From Lacihabitans sp. LS3-19 (GTDB taxonomy: Bacteria; Bacteroidota; Bacteroidia; Cytophagales; Spirosomataceae), in the NCBI RefSeq assembly GCF_024343575.1, contig NZ_RJUA01000009.1, forward strand, positions 62,001 to 126,000: a DNA stretch of 64,000 nucleotides, read 5' to 3'. The position numbers and the translations under genes are program-made. Positions 16,359-25,108 of this stretch are shown here, one piece after another. Under the pieces are notes generated by a model that was not told the origin of the DNA, searched no databases, and saw only the letters and a list, made by a program, of their open reading frames with translations. Positions within the stretch are counted from its first letter, which is position 1. The number at the start of each line of letters is the position of its first letter.

Positions 16359-19160
16359 ATGCAAGCTTTTTTAGATTTAGCAGCTCAAACAATTTTTGAA
16401 AAGCATCCTTTAAATGAACTACAGCAAGTTCAAGTAATCCTACCGAGTAGGAGAGCGGTTTTTTTCTTTAAAAAAGCATTATCTAATTTTTCGGAACTGC
16501 CTTTTTTTGCTCCGAAAATTGACTCTGTTGATGATTTTATTTTAGATACTTCAGGACTTCAAACCTTAGACAATGTAGATCTGTATTTTGAGATTTTCAA
16601 TATTTTAAAATCTGTCGACCCCAACCAAAGTTTCGAGAAATTCATGACTTGGGTGCCAACCCTTTTGAAAGATTTCGAAAATGTAGATTTTTCTTTAGTT
16701 GAAAACCCTCATTTGTTATTTAAATATATGAGTGAAGCAGAGGCTATTAGTCGCTGGGAGCTAGATCAGGACTTCGCATTTACGCCAACTGCTCAAAATT
16801 ATTTTAGTTTTTTTGATAAAATTTCAGTCGTTTACGACAGACTTTCAGCGATTTTGGCCGAGAATAAAAAGTGTTATCGTGGGATGGTTTATCGAAAAGT
16901 AGCTGAAAACCCCGATTGGATACTTCAGAAACAAATAAAGAAATTTTATTTTGTTGGTTTAAATGCATTGAGTAGGGCAGAAGGAGTGATAATTGAAAAT
17001 TTAGTAAAAGCTAAAAAAGCGGAATGTATTTGGGATACTGACGATTATTATATGAATTCCCAAAATAAGGCTGGGAAAAAACTTAGAGCTTATAAAAAAA
17101 CTGGTAAATATGGAGAATGGAATTTTCAAAATGATTTGCTAAAAACTTGTGAAAAGAAAATAAATATTTTTGAATTAAATAATGAAAGTTTACAGGTTAA
17201 GTTAGTTAATAATCTAATAAACAAAGCAAAAGGACAGAGACATGTGGTGGTGGTTTTAGACGAAAATCAGTTTTTACCTTTGGTTTTGAACATTCCATCA
17301 TTAGATGTACCGTTTAATATTTCGATTGGCTTACCAATTAATAATAGTATTTTTTCGGAAGTTATAAATCTTATAATTGAAAGTTTTCAGTATCAGAATT
17401 CTGCAGATATAAGCAAATTACCTAATTATACACTTCGAAAAATATTCAATAATTCAGTTTTTAAACATTTTCTGATTGAAGATTTAGGCGAAGCTGCATT
17501 TGAAGATTTAGTAAAAAAAGTTAATAAAAGTAAAAAGACTTTTTTTGAGAAAGAATGGTTTAGCCATAATGGTTATCAATCAGAAGTGATTAATGTGTTT
17601 TTTTCCAATGAAGGTGTAAAAGCTTGTATTGGTGCTATTGAGGATGTTTTGGAAAGGTTTTTTGTGTCAGAAAATTCTATATTTCCAGATATTGAATTTG
17701 TTTTCGCAAATGCTCTCAAGTCAAAATTGAATATCATTAAAGAAAAGGTAAAAGAAGATTTTGAAATTAATTTAAAGTCTTTTAAAGTTTTAATTAATGA
17801 ACTTATTAAAAATGAAAGGGTTCCTTTTGAAGGTGATTCTGACACAGCATTGCAAATAATGAGTATGCTGGAAACCCGTTGTTTGGATTTTGAAAATGTA
17901 ACTATTCTTTCTTTTAATGAAGGGAATTTGCCATCTGCAAAGAAAACAAATTCATTTTTCCCATTTGATGCTTCTAAATTCTTTGATTTGCCTTTATACT
18001 CTGATAATGATGCTATCATGGCCTATCATTTTTTTAGATTGATGCAAAGAGCAGAAAAAATTAATTTTATATACCTTATTAGTGCTTCTGAAAACCTTGG
18101 AAACAAAGAAAAAAGTAGGTTTATAAGACAAATAGAGGAAGAGTTGGCTCCCTTGAATGCTAATATAAAGGTAAATTACCCTTCAATAGAATTTCTTAAT
18201 ACTGATATAGAAATACATGAAAAAGAAATAATAATTACCAAGGATGAGAAAATTATTGCTCTGGTGGACACATTTTTTGAAAATAAGAATTTGAGTGCTA
18301 GTTCAATAAATGACTTTTTTCAATGTTCATTAAAGTTTTATTGGAAATATCTTGAAAAAATCAGGAATGACGATGAGGTAAAGCAGCATATTGGTACCGA
18401 TGTTTTTGGAACTATAGTACATAAAGTTTTAGAAAACCTAGATAAGCCTATTATAAATAATGCAAAGGTAGTAGATAAGGGTGTTTTAGAACAGCAAAGA
18501 AAATCTGTTTTACCTGAGATTGGTAAAGCTTTAAATGAATATCGTTTGGAGCATGATTTTGAAAATGGTTTAAATGTGATTTTAGTATCGGTGGTTTCCA
18601 AAATCATTGATGCCTATTTTAAGAAAAGAATAGAAGAGTTTGTGGATACTTTTCAGATTTTAGCTTTAGAAAAAGAACTCTTAGCATCCTATAAAGTAGG
18701 TGAGACGTCAATAAAAATTAAAGGTTTTATAGATAAAATAGAGTGGCATTCGTCGGGAATGAAGGTTGTCGATTATAAAACTGGAAAAGTAGAAAATTCT
18801 GAAATAGGAACGGAAAAGCAAGAACTAATTGATCTGCTTTTAAATCCGAAGAAAGGTAAGTTGAGACAATTGATTTTATATTTTTACCTTATTTACTCGA
18901 ATTTAGAAATATTGGAAAAAGAATATAAAACCAAAATTGAGTTAAATGCTTTAGAGTTAATGATTTATTCTTTAAGAAATTTAAAATCAGATTTAGTTTT
19001 AAAAAAAGACGACCTTTTACCAAGCCAAATAATTGAAGCAACTGAAAATATGCTTACAGAAATCTTTGAAGATTTAAAAAATACGGAAATCGCATTTAAG
19101 CAAACCGAAGATATAAACGCATGTACTTATTGCGAGTTTATAAATGTTTGCCAGAGGTAA
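16359..19160 (+). CDS. AddB-like PD-(D/E)XK nuclease with inactivated helicase region
   Basis: 933 aa. The N-terminal two thirds resemble the helicase-like part of AddB, but the position of the Walker A motif reads ILPSRRAVFFFKKAL, with no GKT, so it would not hydrolyse ATP. The C-terminal third is a RecB-type nuclease: GFIDKIEW then KVVDYKTGK gives the D...D-x-K core. Four cysteines, one in FFQCSLKFYW and three in CTYCEFINVC at the very end, match the [4Fe-4S] staple of AddB nucleases. AddB works with AddA in double-strand break resection; no addA lies in this window, so the partner must be elsewhere. The photolyase gene lies 27 bases upstream. Confidence 0.82.
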   Translation: MQAFLDLAAQTIFEKHPLNELQQVQVILPSRRAVFFFKKALSNFSELPFFAPKIDSVDDFILDTSGLQTLDNVDLYFEIFNILKSVDPNQSFEKFMTWVPTLLKDFENVDFSLVENPHLLFKYMSEAEAISRWELDQDFAFTPTAQNYFSFFDKISVVYDRLSAILAENKKCYRGMVYRKVAENPDWILQKQIKKFYFVGLNALSRAEGVIIENLVKAKKAECIWDTDDYYMNSQNKAGKKLRAYKKTGKYGEWNFQNDLLKTCEKKINIFELNNESLQVKLVNNLINKAKGQRHVVVVLDENQFLPLVLNIPSLDVPFNISIGLPINNSIFSEVINLIIESFQYQNSADISKLPNYTLRKIFNNSVFKHFLIEDLGEAAFEDLVKKVNKSKKTFFEKEWFSHNGYQSEVINVFFSNEGVKACIGAIEDVLERFFVSENSIFPDIEFVFANALKSKLNIIKEKVKEDFEINLKSFKVLINELIKNERVPFEGDSDTALQIMSMLETRCLDFENVTILSFNEGNLPSAKKTNSFFPFDASKFFDLPLYSDNDAIMAYHFFRLMQRAEKINFIYLISASENLGNKEKSRFIRQIEEELAPLNANIKVNYPSIEFLNTDIEIHEKEIIITKDEKIIALVDTFFENKNLSASSINDFFQCSLKFYWKYLEKIRNDDEVKQHIGTDVFGTIVHKVLENLDKPIINNAKVVDKGVLEQQRKSVLPEIGKALNEYRLEHDFENGLNVILVSVVSKIIDAYFKKRIEEFVDTFQILALEKELLASYKVGETSIKIKGFIDKIEWHSSGMKVVDYKTGKVENSEIGTEKQELIDLLLNPKKGKLRQLILYFYLIYSNLEILEKEYKTKIELNALELMIYSLRNLKSDLVLKKDDLLPSQIIEATENMLTEIFEDLKNTEIAFKQTEDINACTYCEFINVCQR

Positions 19161-19301
19161 CCTTGATCAAAAAACAGGATTTAGGGCCAATAATGGAAAA
19201 TATTGAAAATATTTTTGATGATTTTTTTTTTTAGAATAGATTGAAAATAAAAGACTTCCAGTTTTTCTATTAATTTTTGTAGAAAAAAAATCAATTACGC
19301 A

Positions 19302-19332
19302 TTTGTCCAGCTAGAAAAAACTAGTATCTTTG
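19302..19332 (+). promoter_or_regulatory. Promoter of tRNA-Ser
   Basis: TTTG at 19302-19305, a 19-base spacer and TATCTTTG at 19325-19332 match the Bacteroidota consensus in sequence and spacing. Start near 19338 is about 20 bases before the mature tRNA. Confidence 0.75.
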
Positions 19333-19358
19333 CATCCGAATTAAGAGAACGACCAAAT

Positions 19359-19443
19359 AGAGAGATGGCAGAGTGGTCGAATGCGGCGGTCTTGAAAACC
19401 GTTGACTGTTAAAGGTCCGGGGGTTCGAATCCCTCTCTCTCTG
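19359..19443 (+). tRNA. tRNA-Ser (anticodon TGA)
   Basis: Seven-base acceptor stem AGAGAGA/TCTCTCT with discriminator G at 19443, anticodon loop CTTGAAA giving TGA, a long variable arm as in class II tRNAs, and T-loop TTCGAAT. CCA is not encoded. It is about 85 nt and transcribed alone from a consensus promoter, ending in its own terminator. Confidence 0.96.
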
Positions 19444-19446
19444 CTG

Positions 19447-19476
19447 AAAACCCAACGTTTTGTTGGGTTTTTTTTT
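19447..19476 (+). terminator. Terminator of tRNA-Ser
   Basis: CCCAAC (19451-19456), loop GTTTT, GTTGGG (19462-19467), flanked by AAAA and followed by nine T residues. Confidence 0.85.
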
Positions 19477-19922
19477 GACCTTATTTTAATTAAAAATACT
19501 AAAATATTGATTATCAAACTGTTGATATGTTTATTAAGTGTTTTTTTGATAAACAATCCAAAACTAGCATTTTGAGACGAAAAAATCCTAAAATGCTGCT
19601 TATTTGCCTATCTTAAAAGCATTTCAATATTTTTCATAATCGAAAAATTTAGTAATGTGTATAAGTGTCTGTAAATCAATAATTTGTTGATCTGGGTCTA
19701 TTTCTCATGGCTTCGAGATACTCTTTTGGAAAAGTATTATGCTTATTATCTTTCAGGTTTGAAAAAATTGTGATAAATAGTAGAACAATAAGAGTCGAAA
19801 TTAGAAGTATCATATGATTAATTTTTAATGGTTATATACATAATTATCTAATTTTGAGCCAATTGAAAAAAAATTAGTGTTTTTTTTATTTATTTTTTTT
19901 AACATAAGCTATTTTAGGAAAT
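19477..19922. other. AT-rich intergenic region upstream of rsmI
   Basis: About 446 bases between the tRNA-Ser terminator and rsmI. Apart from the possible 45-codon frame on the minus strand (19676-19813), I see only AT-rich sequence with homopolymer runs near 19870-19905 and no clear hairpin or operator. Confidence 0.5.
19676..19813 (-). CDS. Possible 45-aa single-pass membrane microprotein
   Basis: A 46-codon frame from ATG at 19813 to TGA at 19676. The peptide starts MILLISTLIVLLFITIFSNL, one strong transmembrane segment, followed by a charged tail with KDNKHNTFPKEYLEAMRNRP. That split into a clean helix and a polar tail is unusual for a chance frame. It lies alone in the gap between tRNA-Ser and rsmI and is divergent from rsmI. 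No consensus -7 element is obvious before it. Function unknown; coding status is uncertain. Confidence 0.4.
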   Translation of the reverse strand: MILLISTLIVLLFITIFSNLKDNKHNTFPKEYLEAMRNRPRSTNY

Positions 19923-20615
19923 ATGTCTCTTGTTTTAGTGCCTACACCCATCGGAAATCTTAAAGATATCACCCTCAGAGCTTTAGAGGAGCTGAAAAGT
20001 GCAGATTTGATTCTTGCTGAAGATACCCGAACTTCTGGAGTTTTGCTCAAGCATTATGAAATTTCAAAACCACTTCAGAGTTATCATATTTTTAATGAAC
20101 ATAAAACGGTTCATAAAATCATTGATATTATGAAATCAGGCAAAAGAATCGCCTTGATTTCTGATGCTGGAACACCTGGAATTTCAGATCCAGGTTTTTT
20201 GTTGGTAAGGGCATGTGTTCAAAATGAGATCGAAGTTATATGCCTTCCTGGTGCTACAGCCTTAATTCCTGCCCTTGTTGTCTCGGGTTTTCCAACGGAT
20301 AGTTTTGTTTTCGAAGGCTTTCTGCCTGTAAAAAAAGGGCGTCAAACCAAATTGAGTGAACTAAAAGAGGAGAAACGAACCATGGTATTTTACGAGTCTC
20401 CTCATAGATTGATTAAAACTTTGGAAAATTTCATTGAATATTTTGGAGGACACCGAACAGCTTCTGTAAGTAGAGAAATTTCTAAGTTACATGAAGAAAC
20501 AGTTAGAGGAACTTTATCAGAAATTCTTGCTATTTTTGCAACTCGATCCGTAAAAGGTGAGATAGTAATGATTGTTGAAGGTATTAATACAAAAAAAACT
20601 AAAAATGAAAGTTGA
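19923..20615 (+). CDS. rsmI: 16S rRNA (cytidine(1402)-2'-O)-methyltransferase RsmI
   Basis: 230 aa. It methylates the ribose of C1402 in the ribosomal P site. The tetrapyrrole methylase fold shows LVLVPTPIGNLKDITLRALE (3-22), LILAEDTRTSG (about 30-40), ALISDAGTPGISDPG and LPGATALIPALVVSGFP, the standard RsmI series. The C-terminus overlaps fabG by 11 bases, which suggests translational coupling. Confidence 0.96.
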   Translation: MSLVLVPTPIGNLKDITLRALEELKSADLILAEDTRTSGVLLKHYEISKPLQSYHIFNEHKTVHKIIDIMKSGKRIALISDAGTPGISDPGFLLVRACVQNEIEVICLPGATALIPALVVSGFPTDSFVFEGFLPVKKGRQTKLSELKEEKRTMVFYESPHRLIKTLENFIEYFGGHRTASVSREISKLHEETVRGTLSEILAIFATRSVKGEIVMIVEGINTKKTKNES

Positions 20616-21348
20616 TAATAAAACTGTTTTAATTACAGGTGCTTCAAGAGGAATAGGTAAAGCTATAGCTGAAGTTTTTGCAAAAAATGGGGCAAATGTT
20701 GCTTTTACATATTTATCGTCTATTGAAAAAGGACAAGCACTGGAAACGGAATTGTCACAATATGGCACAAAAGTAAAAGGTTATAGATCTGATGCTTCAG
20801 ACTATACTGCAGCTGACCAATTGATTACTGATGTAGTTGCTGATTTTGGTAGTTTGGATGTCTTGATAAATAATGCTGGTGTAACACGAGATACGCTTTT
20901 GATGAGAATGTCAGAAGAACAGTGGGATGATGTATTAAGGATTAACTTGAAATCTGTATTTAATCTTACCAAAGCTGCCACAAAGCCCATGATGAGAGCT
21001 AAATCGGGCTCTATAATTAACATTACTTCAGTGGTTGGATTAATGGGAAACGCTGGCCAAGCCAATTATTCTGCTTCTAAAGCTGGAATCATAGGTTTTA
21101 CAAAATCAATCGCAAAAGAATTAGGCTCAAGAAATATTAGAAGCAACGCAATTGCACCTGGTTTTATTGAAACTGAAATGACTGGCGAACTAAACGAAGA
21201 GCAATTGAAGGAATGGACTAAGTCAATTCCATTAAAAAGAGCCGGACAAGGAGATGATATTGCAAATGCTTGTTTATTTTTAGCCTCTGATGCATCTTCA
21301 TATATTACTGGACAAGTATTGGTGGTAGATGGAGGTATGTTAATGTAA
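20605..21348 (+). CDS. fabG: 3-oxoacyl-[acyl-carrier-protein] reductase FabG
   Basis: 247 aa from the ATG at 20605, chosen because VLITGASRGIGKA then falls at residues 8-20, as in the family; an upstream in-frame start would add 11 lysine-rich residues. FabG reduces 3-oxoacyl-ACP with NADPH in fatty-acid elongation. The cofactor motif TGASRGIG, NNAG (89-92) and the catalytic set Asn114, Ser142, Tyr155, Lys159 match the E. coli enzyme closely, and the end TGQVLVVDGGM is typical. The start lies inside the end of rsmI. Confidence 0.95.
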   Translation: MKVDNKTVLITGASRGIGKAIAEVFAKNGANVAFTYLSSIEKGQALETELSQYGTKVKGYRSDASDYTAADQLITDVVADFGSLDVLINNAGVTRDTLLMRMSEEQWDDVLRINLKSVFNLTKAATKPMMRAKSGSIINITSVVGLMGNAGQANYSASKAGIIGFTKSIAKELGSRNIRSNAIAPGFIETEMTGELNEEQLKEWTKSIPLKRAGQGDDIANACLFLASDASSYITGQVLVVDGGMLM

Positions 21349-21390
21349 AAATCTTCAAAACTTTTTGTTAAACAAGAATTTAATTAAGGA

Positions 21391-23478
21391 ATGAAATCAG
21401 AAATAGTCTCTCAAACCCCTTTTTGGTATGTTTTTATTTGTTTGGGATTGGGAGTTGGCTATGCTTTATTTACCTATTTCAGGAGTCCTATTTTTAAAAG
21501 AAACCCTAAAATTATCCTTTCAATATTAAGAGGTGTATTGGCTTTTTTGATTTCTTATTTACTTGTTAATCCTTTAATCAAAACTTTTAATAATTCTATT
21601 ATTAAACCCAAAGTGGTTTTGGTTTTAGACAATTCTAAATCAATGACATTTGCTGGTAAAAGTGCCTTAGATGAACTTTTAGATGGCATTTCTGCTCTGA
21701 AAAATGACATTTTTGATAAAGGTTTTGACTTGGAAATCAAATTGCTAAATGAAGAGAAAGTTGAAAACTTAAAAGAGACAAAGTTTAATTTGAATAAAAC
21801 GAACTTATCATCAGCTTTAAGTGATTTGAAAAATAATTATGAAGGTCAGAATTTGAGCGATGTTATTGTGGTGTCAGATGGAATAATAAATGAAGGAGTT
21901 TCTCCTTCTTTTCAAAAATATCCTTTCAATGTTCACACTGTTGGAATTGGTGATACAACTATCAAAAAAGATATCTATATTTCTGGAATAGCTGCTAATA
22001 AGTTGGCATATTTGGGCAATGACTTTACTGTAAATGTCGACGTATCTTCATATTTGCTTTCAGGAAAATCTTCTACAATAACTGTAAAAAATAGTTCAGG
22101 TGCTGTTTTAGCTCAAAAGAATATCAATATCAACAAAAATGATGATTTTCAATCAATTTCATTCGAATTACCAGCAGACAAAGTAGGAAAACAAAGGTTT
22201 ATTGCTGAGGTAAAACCGGTTGAAGGTGAGTATTCGACAAAGAATAACATTAAAGATTTTGTTGTGGATGTTGTAAATGGTAAAGAAAAAATCCTTTTGC
22301 TTGCATATGCTCCTCATCCTGATATCAAAGCATTAAAGTCAATAATTGAAAAAAATGATTTGTTTGAGCTACAAATTCAGATTTTGCAATCTACTGAACC
22401 TGCCTTAATAGGCAAAGATCCATTCGATATTTTGATTTTGCACCAAGTACCTGATGCTTATGGTAGTTCTACAGGTATAGTTAGTACTCTTTTAGCCAAG
22501 AAAAAGCCTGCTTTTTTCATAGTAGGTAGCAAAACAAATATTCCTACTTTTAATGGAATGCAAAACGTGATTGGGATAAACTCTCAGCTTAATAAATTTG
22601 ACAAAACTACCGCGAAATTGAATAGTGCTTTTCAAAGGTTCACTTTATCGGACAATTCGATAGATTTAATTGAAAAACTACCTCCCGTTTCTGTACCATT
22701 TGGTGAGTACAAGCTTTTTCCTGGTGCAGAAGTTTTGATGTCTCAAAACATTGGAAATATTAACACGGGCAGACCTCTGCTGGCTTTAAACCTTAGTGGG
22801 GACGTTAAGAGGGCTGTTTTTGTAGGCGAAGGTTTATGGGAATGGCGATTGGAGGAATTTGCTATGAACGATAATCAAAATGTAATAGATGACCTTTTAG
22901 TTAAGACTTTACAACTATTATCGATTAAAGAAGACAAAAGTAAACTTAGAGTCTATCCCGTTTTAGAAATATTTAATATAGATCAGAAAATTGGTTTTGA
23001 AGCAGAAGCCTACAATAATCTTTTTGAAAGAATATACGATCAAAATGTGAGTTTGAAAATCAAAGACGAAAAGGGTTTAGAGAAAGTATACGATTTCAAA
23101 ATTTCAAAAGAATCTTCAAGATTTGAACTTTCGAATTTACCAGCTGGTATTTATTCATACTCTGCCTCTTCAGCCATTTTAGGAAAAACCGAAAATACAA
23201 CAGGTCAGTTTATTGTTAGTCAAATAGACAATGAAACAGAAAATGCTGTAGCAGATTTTGGTTTGTTAAAGACACTTTCAAACGAGAATAATGGAGATTA
23301 TGTGTCTTATAAGAATATAATAGAATTGCGTAAAAGTCTAGAAACTAAAGGTTTAATAAATAAAGTTGTGAGTATTGAGGAGCTCAAAGATTTTATTAAT
23401 TTTCGTTGGATTCTTTTTTTAATAGTATTAATTGCTTCGATAGAGTGGGCTTTAAGAAAATACTTTGGTGGATATTAA
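21391..23478 (+). CDS. Membrane protein with von Willebrand factor A-like domain
   Basis: 695 aa. Two N-terminal helices (about 11-29 and 41-62) precede a VWA-like domain with the MIDAS motif DNSKSM (about 79-84), NLSSAL and VVSDG. Then come beta-rich Ig-like parts, a stretch resembling a glutamine-amidotransferase-like fold (about 290-400), and a C-terminal helix (FRWILFLIVLIASIEWAL). Proteins of this layout are widespread in Bacteroidota beside BatA/BatB-type genes, but their role is not settled; the VWA domain suggests metal-dependent protein binding in the periplasm. It starts 42 bases after fabG and converges with the next gene with only two bases between stops. Confidence 0.72.
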   Translation: MKSEIVSQTPFWYVFICLGLGVGYALFTYFRSPIFKRNPKIILSILRGVLAFLISYLLVNPLIKTFNNSIIKPKVVLVLDNSKSMTFAGKSALDELLDGISALKNDIFDKGFDLEIKLLNEEKVENLKETKFNLNKTNLSSALSDLKNNYEGQNLSDVIVVSDGIINEGVSPSFQKYPFNVHTVGIGDTTIKKDIYISGIAANKLAYLGNDFTVNVDVSSYLLSGKSSTITVKNSSGAVLAQKNININKNDDFQSISFELPADKVGKQRFIAEVKPVEGEYSTKNNIKDFVVDVVNGKEKILLLAYAPHPDIKALKSIIEKNDLFELQIQILQSTEPALIGKDPFDILILHQVPDAYGSSTGIVSTLLAKKKPAFFIVGSKTNIPTFNGMQNVIGINSQLNKFDKTTAKLNSAFQRFTLSDNSIDLIEKLPPVSVPFGEYKLFPGAEVLMSQNIGNINTGRPLLALNLSGDVKRAVFVGEGLWEWRLEEFAMNDNQNVIDDLLVKTLQLLSIKEDKSKLRVYPVLEIFNIDQKIGFEAEAYNNLFERIYDQNVSLKIKDEKGLEKVYDFKISKESSRFELSNLPAGIYSYSASSAILGKTENTTGQFIVSQIDNETENAVADFGLLKTLSNENNGDYVSYKNIIELRKSLETKGLINKVVSIEELKDFINFRWILFLIVLIASIEWALRKYFGGY

Positions 23479-23480
23479 TA

Positions 23481-24758
23481 TCACACCAAATGTAATTCTT
23501 GAATAGTTTTGTCCACAAACCTTTTTTTGATATTTTCTCTATCCAATTTGCCAATATTCTCCAACTGATTAAAAATCTGATTGACCATTTCAAGCAAATT
23601 GTCTATATCTTTGAGTGTGATATATTTGGAGAGTGTAATTCTAATACCTGTTTTATTTATAGGAACGCTCGGAAAAGTACATGCTGAAACAAAAAAACCT
23701 TCATCTAATAGGCTTTTGGTGGTAAAGGCTGTATTTTCAGTTGTTCCTGTGCCAATAAAAAATATAGGGGTCTTAAAATTACCACTTAGCGGTAGATTTA
23801 ATTGGTTCGCCTTTTTCCAAAAGTATTCTATCTTTTGTTTAAGTTCTAATTGAAGATCAGCAAACTCTGGTCTCATGTGAATTTCTGCTGATTTTATTGC
23901 TGCTGCTGCTGCTGCTGGGTGAGGCGGGCCAGAAAATATCATTGTCTTTCCTAAGTTTTTTACCAATTCTTTTGATTCTCTATCAGGATATACCATTAAC
24001 CCACCTCCAGTACCGAATCCCTTAGACATAGACATGCCAATATAAAGTTTGGGGTGCATTGGGATTTCGTTTAAAACATAGCCAACACCATTTTTTCCTG
24101 TCCAACTAGTTCCATGAGCATCATCAGCATAAACATAAAATTGTTCATATTTATTCATTAAGTATTCTAGCTCTTTCATAGGTGCTCCATCACCCATCAT
24201 GGAGTAGATCCCGTCAATCATGTACCAAATATTCTCATATTTTGCAGATAGATATTTTATTCTTTCTTCTAAGAGGTCTAATCTATTATGTCTTAATAAT
24301 TCTACATGATCACCTAAGTTTCTCATTAGGTTTACCGCTGTTTGCATGCTACTGTGTACGTAATTGTCCAATATTATTGCATCTTTTCTGCCTATTAAAA
24401 TAGGTAAATTTGAAATGTGTGCAAAAGTAGTAGATGTAGTAACATTGACCGGCTTTTCAAACATCTCTTCAAGTTTGGCTTCCATTTGTTCGAATAGCTC
24501 GAGGCCAACAAATGTCCTTGAAGATGAAAAATACATTCCAAAAGTGTCAATGGCTTCTTTTGCAGCTTCCTTAATTTCGGGGTGTTGATCCAAGCCCATA
24601 TAGCTACAGTTACCAAAAAATACCGTTTCTTTTCCTCCAAGGTTTAGAAGCTTTCCATCGTAAGATTCATTTTTTGCTACTGCTCTTACTATTCCCAAGC
24701 TTCTACCGTATTCAAAAGTCGTATTTATTTGATTGAGTTCTTTAAAGATTTTTTTCAT
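23481..24758 (-). CDS. PLP-dependent alpha-oxoamine synthase family protein (BioF/KBL/SPT-like)
   Basis: 425 aa, a fold-type I enzyme of the family that condenses an amino acid with an acyl-CoA or acyl-ACP. The PLP-binding Asp/His are in YADDAHGTSW and the Schiff-base Lys in MSMSKGFGTGGG. The C-terminal SVPINKTGIRITLSKYIT is typical. The usual Gly-rich GSGGSR substrate loop is replaced by FSSSRTFVG, and YDEAHS-type spacing differs, so a standard BioF or Kbl is doubtful; serine palmitoyltransferase-like or a specialised ketosynthase is possible. No biotin genes are nearby. A perfect FNR box lies about 75 bases upstream, suggesting oxygen- or redox-linked control. Confidence 0.78.
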   Translation of the reverse strand: MKKIFKELNQINTTFEYGRSLGIVRAVAKNESYDGKLLNLGGKETVFFGNCSYMGLDQHPEIKEAAKEAIDTFGMYFSSSRTFVGLELFEQMEAKLEEMFEKPVNVTTSTTFAHISNLPILIGRKDAIILDNYVHSSMQTAVNLMRNLGDHVELLRHNRLDLLEERIKYLSAKYENIWYMIDGIYSMMGDGAPMKELEYLMNKYEQFYVYADDAHGTSWTGKNGVGYVLNEIPMHPKLYIGMSMSKGFGTGGGLMVYPDRESKELVKNLGKTMIFSGPPHPAAAAAAIKSAEIHMRPEFADLQLELKQKIEYFWKKANQLNLPLSGNFKTPIFFIGTGTTENTAFTTKSLLDEGFFVSACTFPSVPINKTGIRITLSKYITLKDIDNLLEMVNQIFNQLENIGKLDRENIKKRFVDKTIQELHLV

Positions 24759-24828
24759 TAATAATTAGTCTTATGTTTTGAAAAATGTATTTCAATCTCT
24801 GTACCAAAAAAATAAAAAAATGCACTAA

Positions 24829-24842
24829 TTGATATAAATCAA
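24829..24842. promoter_or_regulatory. Perfect FNR-box palindrome TTGAT-N4-ATCAA
   Basis: TTGATATAAATCAA is an exact match to the FNR/Crp-family consensus TTGAT-N4-ATCAA. It lies 71-84 bases upstream of the alpha-oxoamine synthase start on the minus strand, and 239 bases from the TTAs and -7 element of the plus-strand gene. Activity is inferred. Confidence 0.5.
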
Positions 24843-25080
24843 GAGTAAAATCATACCTTTTCTATTTATAGGTAAAAATAACTTTTTTTACGAAATTTTA
24901 CAAGATTTACAATTTCTTAAGGTCTTAAAATCAAGAAATTATGATTAAAAGGTGTCGTTTTTTTTACCTTTATTGAATTCGGTTTTTCAATGATGAATTT
25001 TACTTTAAATGAATAAAGATAGTCCATGTAATATAATGAGAGTTAATAGAATCAAATTTAAATCTTAAAATTTCGTTGTG

Positions 25081-25088
25081 TATTTTTG
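25081..25088 (+). promoter_or_regulatory. -7 element (TATTTTTG) of the DUF4403 gene
   Basis: TATTTTTG matches TAnnTTTG and would start transcription near 25094, giving a leader of only about 15 bases before the TTG start. Confidence 0.5.
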
Positions 25089-25108
25089 TAAGAAAAAAAC
25101 GCTAAATT

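Larger units (their letters stand above)
24759..25108. other. Intergenic region between divergent genes
   Basis: 350 AT-rich bases shared by the alpha-oxoamine synthase gene (minus) and the DUF4403 gene (plus). It holds the FNR-like box at 24829-24842 and the -7 element at 25081-25088. I see no coding frame or terminator in the middle 240 bases. Confidence 0.6.

Noticed and set aside
19201-19235. Weak AAAATATT/AATATTTT hairpin with T-run after the AddB-like gene
   Set aside because: Stem is only A-T pairs and may not be stable; not called as terminator.
19341-19556. 71-codon frame on the minus strand over the tRNA-Ser gene
   Set aside because: It lies across a clear tRNA and its terminator; the peptide follows the tRNA's fixed sequence and has no family features.
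23899-23920. GCT trinucleotide repeat
   Set aside because: It encodes a run of alanines in the alpha-oxoamine synthase and is in frame; no sign of a phase-variable or broken gene.
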